From Holacanthus passer (taxonomy: Eukaryota > Chordata > Actinopteri > Pomacanthidae): 64,000 bases of DNA. The position numbers were made by a program, and so were the translations under genes. This document shows, one piece after another, positions 47,590 through 56,996 of the stretch (positions are counted from its first letter, which is position 1; every line of letters starts with the position of its first letter). The stretch covers positions 831,001 to 895,000 of the forward strand of contig JAFREQ010000093.1 in assembly GCA_025331565.1 (NCBI GenBank), read 5' to 3'. The notes below the pieces were generated by a model, which saw only the letters and a program-made list of their open reading frames with translations, was not told the DNA's origin and made no database searches.

Positions 47590-48015
47590 ATTAACCATTT
47601 TGTCTACACTTCAGTGTATTGTGGAACAGGAGAGACTTCATCTGGAAACTCTTATTCATGCCTTCATAACCAGTCGGTTGGAGTACTGCAATTCCTTTGT
47701 CTCTGACATCAGTAAAAAAAAAAGAACTTTGACTCGAGCCAGGAGGCATGATCACATTTCACCAATCTTGGCTTCCTCACACTGGCTAACTGCTCAGAAT
47801 GGATTTCAAGCTATCATTGATCACTTATAAAGCCCTGAAGGGGCTTGTCCTAATTACTTTATCAGATGTGTTATTGCTGTGTCAGTTCCTGCTCCCAGAG
47901 GACCTCGGCTGCATCGTTCCTTGTTCCAAGGTCCAGAGTAATATTCAAAATGAGTTTTTATGGCTTTTAATTCATTTTATTCTGTTTGTGTTTTAAATGT
48001 GTTCTGTTTTTTATT
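47590..48015 (+). mobile_element. L2-like LINE 3' fragment
   Basis: Broken forward frames encode the end of a reverse transcriptase typical of fish L2-type elements: LIHAFITSRLEYCNS, then RRHDHISPILASSHWL and LITYKALKGL. It is 5' truncated with an internal deletion and frameshifts, and ends in a TATTGTAAAGCACTGT tail. It lies antisense in the 5' intron of SNAD-like gene 3. Confidence 0.8.
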
Positions 48016-48892
48016 GTAAAGCACTGTAACTGTTTTGAAAGATGTTCATCATTATCATTATTATTATGAAATAATGTAATGTGAAACATGTCCATCAGCC
48101 CGAAACCTTTACATATACAGTTTGATATCATATATGGTAAAGAAAGCATTTGAGAAGCTGAATATAGAAAATGACTAATTGAACTGATTGATGAACAATT
48201 ACTTGATTATCAATATGCTGTTATACTGAAAATATACTCATTGTCTGTAGTACATAACTAACCTGATGAAAAGTGAACTATCAAGCTCAGTAAGTAAACA
48301 CACCATATCTAACCTCGAGACATGCTTATTGTTGCCTAAAGACGTTGAAGCAGCTGACTCATGACAGTCTTGGGAATTGAAGGGAAATTCAATGTGCAGT
48401 TATCGTGTAGTTGCCACTTGCACTTTGTTCAGCAGAAGCTACACAGACTTGTTTTAATGTGGCTAAATAAGCTTTTTTTTAGCTAAAAGCTTTTGAAATA
48501 TTTGCACGATGTGAGCACAAATGAGACTTTTTAGAGGCCTAGTAAAAAGAACACAGAGTATTCAAGAAAGTCAGTATTTGTATATCCATAAAGACCAAAT
48601 TGAGGCAAAAACAAAGGATTACTTTTTAGATAAACAATGTTTAAATACCAAAGCATCATAAAAAGCAAGCAAAAATGTGTTTTTGTTTCTCAGAGCTGTA
48701 GTGAAATCAATGAATGTACCTTTGAAACTGTAACGTTAAGGCATGTAAATTAATACCATTTATTTTCTCAGTCTTTTAGTTCATCATGACACCTTACTTT
48801 AAGGTTTTGAAAACCGCAGTTTACTGGCCTGAGTTTTTGTATTATTTACGATTTGTACCAAATCCAGCAAAGTGAAAATCTTTTACCTACTT

Positions 48893-49055
48893 TGGTGGAG
48901 AAAGATGTCAAAAAGTTGCTGTTGACACTGTTTTCTTCTCAGTGCTGTCGCTGTGAATGCAGACAGGAAGAAGCGACATTTTTATAGAGGAGCGCCCGAC
49001 CATGGCCAAGCCCTTGCAGTGGCACCATGCCCTTATTGGAACATGTGTCTGAGCA
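48893..49055 (-). promoter_or_regulatory. Promoter and first exon of SNAD-like gene 3 (TATA box)
   Basis: Minus-strand TATAAAAA at 48979-48986, the shared distal block ATGTTCCAATAAGGGC..GTGCCACTG, and a first exon ending CTTTCTCCACCAAAGTAG|GTAAAAG. It is the closest of the three copies to a standard TATA promoter. Confidence 0.65.
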
Positions 49056-49660
49056 ATCTTGTAGAAAGAGGAACAAAAGACATTCTGCAGTTTGACAAAG
49101 GAAGCTGAATGTAGATCTTATCATTTGTGTTGTCACGTAGCCCTGACTCATAACCTTTGAAGTTGTCATCAGGATGTCAGATGCTGGACAGCCAGATATT
49201 TTCTCCAGTATAATAAAGAGAGTAAGTCAGAGGTCCTTATCACAGGTCTAAAACTGAAATAACTGAATTTCTTGAACCTTCATATGTCCACACTTATGCA
49301 AGAAATCTGTGTGTAATTCTTGACTCTGCTTCAAAATTAAGATAAGTGTAGAATGTTTAGGACTTGGGATGCTCTGGTTTAAGGATTTAATTCAACTCAA
49401 TGGTGTGTCAGTTAGGACAGATGAGCACACACACGAGGTTCCACACTTGATCTTTTATTATGACGTTGTTTGAACTGGTTTCATCTGACAACAAAGGAAA
49501 AGGATAAAGAATATTAACTAGACATAATTCCTAATTCCATAATCCATTTACACAATGTTGGGACCACTGGAGGTCCACAGATGAGCTGTTCACTGTGTGA
49601 TGTAAAAGACCAGATGAGATAAGACATTCCATCGGCCATCTTGTGTGTAGCCTGCCTTTA

Positions 49661-50280
49661 GGCCTTGTCCACACGTAGCAGGGTTTTTGTAAAACCGAAT
49701 ATCCTGCCCCCTCTGTGTAGAAAAAAACTTACGTACACACCACCTCGTTTTTAGAGAAAAATTCATCCACACCTAACCGCATAAGTGCGTTGTTAAGCAC
49801 ATTCATAAGCATGCCAGACCTTTAGGTGGCAGTGGTTCCCCAAATCCTATCCAATCAGAGTAAGCTTGTGGCAAGGTGTCGGAAAATAACTGTCCTTAAC
49901 GTCGTCCTTCGCCTGTGTTCGTGAATGTGGAGCAGTATCTGGGCTTATAAAAACAAGCAAGCAAAAAGCGCCCGGACAAGAGACAGCGCCAAAACCCTTT
50001 GTTAGGGCATCCATACTGTTTCCAAATGTAAACACAGGTCACATATGTGACGTCAGAACATATTTTGTCGCAGGCAGTGACGTTTCGAAACGCAAAACCC
50101 CGGTTATTGGTGTCCACATGCAGACGCATAAACGGAGTATTCGCAAATCTTCACTTTGGTTGGAGGTTTTTAAAAGAATCGTTTTAATGCCGTAAATCTG
50201 CGCTTTCGTGTGGATGACAGGCCAAACCGTAGAAAAATATCTTCGTTTTGTGAGATACCCTGCTACATGTGGACAAGGCC
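49661..50280. mobile_element. Harbinger-like MITE, 620 bp
   Basis: Ends GGCCTTGTCCACACGTAGCA and, in reverse, GGCCTTGTCCACATGTAGCA form long terminal inverted repeats with one mismatch. It is flanked on both sides by TTA (49658-49660, 50281-50283), the 3-bp duplication typical of PIF/Harbinger elements. No transposase is encoded; short frames inside are not genes. Confidence 0.8.
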
Positions 50281-50283
50281 TTA

Positions 50284-52480
50284 GTCTAGGCCTGACACCT
50301 TCTGAACCAGCCATCTTGTTTTACTCACTCACACACACTTGTATAAAGTACATGTTAGACTAGTATGTTTGCTTTTGTTATTTGTTAATAAATGCTTGTG
50401 AATATACATGCTGTGTCTTTAATGTTGTACAAGAGTGAATAATACCAACTTCTACTCTGCCAAGAACTCTGAAATCCTTCATTTAATGAAACTTTAACAA
50501 CGAAGTGGCTCATTTTCCCAACATAACAGTGTCCTGTGTGAGGCAGTGAACTGTTGAGGTTGGTGCCCCGAGGTGGTCTGATTATATCAGATCCTATTAT
50601 TTAATATAATTAATAACTATTTCTGATAATTATTAATTATTATTGATAGCCAAACTACCATTAAGTTGATCCCCAACAACAATTAATAGTCTTTAAATTA
50701 AAAGTGGAAAACACCATGAATAGCAATTTTATTTAAAAGCCCAGAATCACAATCATTTTAGAGTTTTACAGTTTGCTCCTTTTAGCACCTTCGCTTCCTG
50801 TTGTTCATGTGACAGGAAAAAGAAATTGATGACAGTCGATAACAATCTGACCAACTAATTTAAGTTTCTCCAGATTCACATAGTTTGAGATGGTCGATGA
50901 ATTAAAGTCTGGTCGTCTCCTTGTTATGATAGATTCACTTCAGAATGAATAGAAAACTAAATCTAACTTGGTAACACTTCATATTTAGTTCTCTACTTCT
51001 TGTAGTTTTTAGTGTCATTCAGCGTTGAAAAGGGACCAAAATTGAAGCATTTCAACAGATCTGATGTTGATATTGATAAAATATTGACATCCATCAGAAA
51101 CCTAATCTTTGTTAACTAAATCAACTTGCTGTAAAAAGTGATCTCAAAAACTAAAATACTGACGATGGTTAAAATGAAATGACGTGAACTCCACATTCGA
51201 GATTTTTATTTATGCTTCATTTCTGCCTGATTTTGTCGAGAGCAGCTTTGTTGCTATGTTTTGTTGAAAAGTCAAATCTGCGACAGAAGACAAACTAAAC
51301 TGGGAACTAATTTAGAAAATCTGCGAGGTCCAGCTATCTTGTCCTATCTTGTCCTATCTAGTTGGACAAGCATCTGTTTCTCATTATGCCCGTTAGCACA
51401 GCTGGTGTTAGTTAACTGCTAATGCTACTGATTTCACTGCCCCTTTGCTTTTCAGCCAGATTAACAACAGGTAAAAGCTTTAAACTGCTGATGAAACTCA
51501 CAATTATAGAATAAACTAAAGCTGAGAATTATAAAAAAAACTAAGGTGAGAACTTTTTGCTAACGTTATCTGGTGGGCTAATTTGTTTCATTACACTTTT
51601 GTTTATATGAATTTTGGTGGTTCAGGTTTCAGTAAACAGCTTTACTTTCATCCAGCATTTCTCCATCTGTTGTGTAAAATCCAAAATGCTTCTGAACTTC
51701 ACAGCTCATTTGGTTTTATAATTCGTAGTTTTCTCCTTTTTGTGCAACATTTTGCAAATGTTCCGAGATGAACGACAAAACACAACCATTTTTAAAGTTG
51801 GGCTGATAATTACAAATTAAAATTTTTCACCATTCAACTGATGCTGAAATAAAGAAGTGACAGCCTATAGCTAAGTCTATAGCTAACCATAGACTATCCT
51901 GGTTTTAAAGTGGGTGTCCTGAAACCTGACAAATATCTGTAAAACACTAAAATGTCCCAGTTTTTACCACAATTAAAAGAGGAATTATAAAAGTTATAAA
52001 ATGATACTTGTTTTCATAGATGTTTATCATGTTCTGTCCCACCCAACATAAAAACAGAACAACACACATCTGAATGTAACGCTGATTTGTCTGCATATAT
52101 CAGGATGCTAACGGTTAGCTGTCATGCTAAAGAGGAAGTCAGTCTTTTCTAAAAGGTACCAGGAGGTTGAACTCCTTCCTTCACGAAGTAGCCGACATCA
52201 AACGCGCTGTGTCCGTGCTGTTGACAGACGAGGTCGACGAGTGAGCTCATCTGAACATCTGTTCGGTCTTTACAAACCCTTCAGTCTGAAAACCTGTGAT
52301 GCTCAAACACAACATTTTGCTTTTTGTGCTCCTGAAATGAACTGAGAGGAAATGTAGTTAAATCTAACTGATTCCTTGAGCGTTTGGTTTCCTCTGTTCT
52401 GTTCAGCTTTATTTGTTGAGGTGATTCCGATGTTTTGAAATTGAAAAATAAACTAGCTAGCTGTAGGTAAGATTGACAAA
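50284..52480. other. AT-rich intergenic region
   Basis: No supported gene or identified repeat family. Open frames are short and lack domains. Confidence 0.5.
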
Positions 52481-52489
52481 GATTGTTAT

Positions 52490-52760
52490 AACATTCATCG
52501 AGCGTTACGACGAGCGGTACAGGCGGATGCGGCCGAGTGTCATAAGTTGACAAACATATTTTCTACTGCTCAAACTGCTGCGTCTGGAGGACGAGGCGAG
52601 CGGAGGGGAAGCTACGCAGGCTGTGATGTGACGACAGTATTTAGCTAGCTGGCTAACTTTTTGCGCAACGCGTGTCGCTAGTTTGGCTGTAAAAACGTCG
52701 TCGTTGTGTCTGGACGAGGGCCAGACGGCGCTCAGTGGCACGAGCCAACAGCACCATGGC
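52490..52760. promoter_or_regulatory. CpG-rich island, possible promoter
   Basis: A locally GC- and CpG-rich stretch in AT-rich surroundings (several CG per 50 bp near 52.50-52.74 kb). Short frames exist on both strands but show no domain. It may be a promoter for the fragmentary forward gene at 53.3-54.2 kb or a relic of an inserted element. Confidence 0.3.
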
Positions 52761-52941
52761 TCAGTAACTCAGAAACCAGCTGAGCATCTGATCCAACATT
52801 AGCTCTTGTGTATTTCCCTTAAAGCTGGTGAGCTCAATGCTGCTCTGCTGTCTGAAGTACTTTGCTAATTCATCACAATGAATGTCACTTCTTCTTTTCG
52901 TGTGAGTATTGTTGGATGATATAGAGTCTATAGACTGTCTG

Positions 52942-52984
52942 TAGACTGTCTCTGTGTCTATATTATAGACACTGAGACAGTCTA
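52942..52984. repeat. Near-perfect hairpin (20-bp arms, 3-nt loop)
   Basis: TAGACTGTCTCTGTGTCTAT, then ATT, then ATAGACACTGAGACAGTCTA. The arms pair over 20 bp with one mismatch. Confidence 0.9.
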
Positions 52985-53312
52985 CATGCAGAGGAAATGT
53001 GTATTAATGGCATTTCAAGTTCATGTACTATATGTGAACAGTCAGTAGAGCTACAGAATAATATGTTCACTCACATGCAGCCGACATAAAATTCAGACGA
53101 GACCATCACAGCCTTTTACTAACTTACTAAACCTGGTTTAGACACCGCTGTGTCCTTGAGAATAAAAGACATATAGTGCATTACATAGTACACTTTCTTC
53201 ACCTGTGTTTACTTATCAGTTAAAGCACAGTTTTCCATACCTATATTGTTTATTGGAATGCAGCTCTTTGTCACCTTTTCATCTGGGAATTCCTCAGAAC
53301 TTCAAGCAAACG

Positions 53313-54213
53313 TCTCTCCTCATATCTCCTGCCAGGCTGAGCCACGATCCCCACAGAGGAAAAGTGTCAGGGAGGTAAAGGCATATACATACGTAGCATT
53401 TAAAAAAATATATCATCTAGAGTCATGAATAAAACAATCATTAAAATGTGTGCAATGCTTATCACTGTAATAGTGTACAACTATTAAATTCTAGTATCTT
53501 AATATTTCACTGATAGTGTTGTTTCAGTGCTTTAATAACATAAATAACACCACTCTCTTATCTAGAGTGGAGATGATCATAGCGAAGATGAGGGCAATAC
53601 TGCTGCCAGAGCCCAGCACCAGTGACACGATGGTAAAGTTGATAATGATAATGTTTCTTTGACTCGCTTTATTTTTTGCCAAATGAAAAATGTGAGTTGT
53701 ATTTCTCAACCTTCTGTAGCTGCTGTCTAGTTGTATGACTGTCTGTGAGTCCTGCTACCACTCGTCCTGCGAGGCCTAGTATACTAACAACATAACATTT
53801 TTTAACCGTCTGAGCCCCATTATCCAAAAAAACCCCATTTAGCTATTTTACTGATAGTATGGTTTTAGTGGTTTACTAAAACCATACTAACAATACCAAT
53901 CTCTTATTTAGACTGAAGACAATCCAGCTAGTGACAGAGGAAGTCAGCGCCCTAGACCACTTCTTGAGTCATCACCCCCAGCAGAAGGCAGAGAAGGATA
54001 TAGTGCAGAGAGCTTTTTTGGCAAAGATGGCACAAATAGGAAATGGCTTTTATACAGTGAAGACAGACAAGCACTCTTCTGCTCCCTTTGTATGGCATTT
54101 GCTAAATGGCGCATGGCCACTCAGCAAGATGTTCTTCACATGCTGGATAGTGAGGACATCGTAGATGGTGTTGCAGAGAAAAGTGAACTACTGCAGAAAT
54201 GGCTACTTCAGTA
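53313..54213 (+). pseudogene. Possible hAT-transposase-derived TTF-type zinc-finger fragment
   Basis: Forward exon-like blocks: about 53313-53376 (after ATTCCTCAG, ending GGGAG|GTAAAG), about 53569-53630 (after TATCTAG, ending GATG|GTAAAG) and 53914-54213 (after TTATTTAG, ending in TAA). The last block reads about 99 codons. Its centre, NRKWLLYSEDRQALFCSLCM, resembles the TTF zinc-finger start of hAT-type and ZMYM-like proteins. No dimerisation or catalytic region follows, and the middle block has no clean frame with the others. Blocks 2 and 3 and their upstream introns look like a tandem duplication. Most likely debris of a domesticated or dead transposase. The assignment is weak. Confidence 0.33.
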
Positions 54214-54219
54214 AGGTGA

Positions 54220-55110
54220 TGATATGTCAACTATTATGTTATGATCATTATTAGTGTGACTTCCCTGTTCACCACTCTTCATACTGTTGAGCAACTATTG
54301 CAGATTACCATTTTAACTAACATTAAAAATATGACATATTTGTTCTAATCAAGGCCTCAGGTTAAATGATGTGCCATTATCCCTTCAATAATGTTGACAT
54401 GCATATTTTTTTTCTCCCACATATATGTAAATATACTTGTTCTACCACCACCATCATCCTCTGCCAGCATCCATCACCATCATCCACCACCATCATCCCC
54501 CAAAAAATAACCACAAAGTGGTTACTGCTAACTATAAATCTTCCTGCTGAGAGGGGATCCATTCTTAAAGCAACTTCAGTTTTGTGCATAATGAATTCTA
54601 AAGTTAATCTAAAGCAAAGACGAGGCTCCAGCACTCTCAGTGTGACAAGTAAAGTGACTGTCTGTCACACTGTAGTGTGGTTCTCTATACCAGCAGCTTT
54701 TAAGGCAATTTTCCACTGTTAAAAACACAAAAATGATGTTTAAAAATATTTATTAACAATAATTTGGGTTAAACATGCTCACAATTGCCACCACTTAGCA
54801 AGGAAAAACTGTCTTGACACCTCATAGTAGCTTCAGCTGAACTTGAGAATTCATTTTTTGTCCCTCATCATCCTTTGCTGCCAGTATGAACAGGTGGAAT
54901 GATCAGGAGCCATATTGTATAGTAGATGTGATGTGAAAGAATTGTCACAGAGCAACATTGTCATGAGTGTAAAAATGTCAAATCAAACACATCTGCTCTA
55001 TGAGACAATCCAGTCAACATTTGAAAATATCAAATAACATATTACATCATGTTTACTATAATCATAATATGCTGCTACAGTATAGAAAGCAAGTGTTAGG
55101 TATGTGCTGA
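54220..55110. other. Gene-free stretch
   Basis: AT-rich, with a CCACCATCATC-type simple repeat near 54.45-54.50 kb. No coding exon supported. Confidence 0.5.
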
Positions 55111-55304
55111 CTTTCTGCATCTTCTTATACATCTCATTGTCTCTGGTCTTCAGTTTGAGCCTCAGGTCAGAGACAGTGAGCTTCAGCTGAGCGTTGCTCT
55201 TGTCCATTTGCACCAGCTCCTCCTCCAGCTGTCAAACAGCAGAAACAGCATATCATTGTCAACACTGCAGAGGCAAACATTACACCTAAGTGTCATCTTG
55301 ACAT

Positions 55305-56290
55305 ATAGATAGATGCCTTTATTGTCATTGCATAAATACAGCGAAATTGCACATGCCCCTCCCATTCAAAATAAAAAGAACATTCAAAACTACAAACTCA
55401 GAACTAAACTTTGTAGTCCAAAACAGACACACTCGCTCATCATCAAAAGTTGAGGTACATTAAAGTACGTAAGTATAAAAAGTGCATCGGTATAAAGTGC
55501 ATGAGTATAAGAATAAAATAGATTTTAAAAAAGTGAAGATGGGGGTGTCTATGGTAAGTGTTGATGGTTTAAAGAGTGGATGGCTTTTGGAAAGAAACTA
55601 AGAATCTAGTGGTGCGAGATCTGATGGACCTGTATCGCCTCCCTGAGGGCAGAAGGGCGAATAGGTGATGACCGGGGTGAGAAGCGTCTGTGATAATGTT
55701 TCTTGCTCTTGTGTAATAACGGGTGTTTGCAATGTCCTGAAGTGAAGGAAGAGGACAGCCAATGATGTTTTCTCCTGTTCTGACAATCCTCTGTAGTGCT
55801 GTTTTGTCCGCTGCTGAACAGCCTGCATACCACGCTGCGATGCAGTGTGTTAAGATGCTCTCGACGGCAGAGCGGTAGAAGGCCACCAGCAGCCTCTCGC
55901 AGAGGTCGTTTCTTTTTAGGATCCGGAGGAAGTGGAGCCGTTGTTGGGTCTTTTTGACCGTGGCTGTTGTGTTTGTGGACCAGGAGAGGGTGTCCATGTT
56001 ATGTGTGCCGAGGAATTTGAAACTGTGCACCATCTCAACGCAGTCACCATTTATGAAGATGGGGGAGGGTCAGCTCTGCGTTTTCTGAAATCCAGGATGA
56101 GTTCTTTTGTTTTCTTTGTATTAAGGGAGAGGTTGTTTGCAGAACACCACAGAGTCAGATTTTGGACCTCATCACAGTAGGCAGACTCATCGCCACCTGA
56201 GATGAGTCCAACCACAGTTGTGTCATCTGCAAACTTGATATAGTACTGAGACGTACAATGAGACATTTGTAAAAGTGACTCCAGCATCTG
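55305..56290 (-). mobile_element. Rex1-like non-LTR retrotransposon, 5'-truncated
   Basis: The minus strand encodes the end of a reverse transcriptase: the catalytic IKFADDTTVVG motif (about 56.21-56.24 kb), NNLSLNTKKTKELILDFR, then after a one-base slip in a C run near 56.04 kb, VHSFKFLGTHN, RRLHFLR-type and FYRSAVESIL blocks, and RTTRFL near the end. The 3' tail ATAGATGCCTTTATTGTCATTG is typical of such fish elements. Dead copy, inserted between CFAP57-like exons. Confidence 0.85.
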
Positions 56291-56539
56291 TCTGAGGGAA
56301 GTTTTACATGTTGAAGCTCAATAAAGGAGCTTTTTGAACATGTTTTTCATCTCACACACACCTGACTGATCCGCTCCTTCTTCTCATCGAGACAAGACAA
56401 CCATTTACAGTGTGACTTTTTAAAGGTCATACACATGTCCTCTTGCTAAGGCAACAACAAGTCTGTATTCAGTAGTAATTTAAGAGTAAAATACAATTTC
56501 AGGAGCCACAATTTAATTTTTAGCCAAATCTTGACACTT

Positions 56540-56996
56540 CTTATAATGTTCTGGCCTCCACAGACTTCTTCTCATTCTCCCTGAGGAATTCTTCAAACTT
56601 GAGGTTGTCTCTCTCAATGATCTTTTCGAGACGCTTCAGCTGTCCCTCCTCTTTTGCAATGGCCCTGTCCATCTTCAAAATCTCAGACCTCTTTGTCATC
56701 AGAGATTACTGAGGAAGGGAGAGTGAGGGCAAATGAAGCAGCAAAGTCAGACATGTATTGGCAGTAGAAAAAGAAGACACTGATTATTACAGTGCCTTCA
56801 ATGATCTTCTCTCATTCTTGTTTAAAATTTACAAATTCCGCTTTCATTTTCCTCCTTCATAAGGTATTTTTCGATGGTTTGTTGCTCAGGCGAGAACAAT
56901 GATGTTTACCTTTTGTTTTGGGTAGTAAAACCTCCAACACTGCCTTCTGTCTTTCCATGGACATTAATTTGTGTTTGCTGTCCCTCGTAATGTTTT
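56540..56996 (-). pseudogene. DUF4200 (CFAP100/CCDC38-like) exon fragments
   Basis: Two minus-strand blocks: 56910-56996 (reads MSMERQKAVLEVLLPKTK, followed by G|GTAAAC) and about 56549-56698 (reads RSEILKMDRAIAKEEGQLK, then KFEEFLRENEKKSVEA). The FxEFLxEN..SVEA signature is typical of the DUF4200 coiled-coil family of ciliary modified-inner-arm/CFAP proteins, not of CFAP57. The second block meets TAA four codons after SVEA without a good donor and has an in-frame TAA just upstream, so it is probably dead. It sits on the same strand among CFAP57-like exons. Confidence 0.55.

Noticed and set aside
47600..47996. Short forward genes of 65-76 codons
   Set aside because: They are broken pieces of an L2-like LINE reverse transcriptase, not host genes.
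49590..50314. Several 60-90 codon minus-strand frames
   Set aside because: They fall inside or across the Harbinger-like MITE and have no domain.
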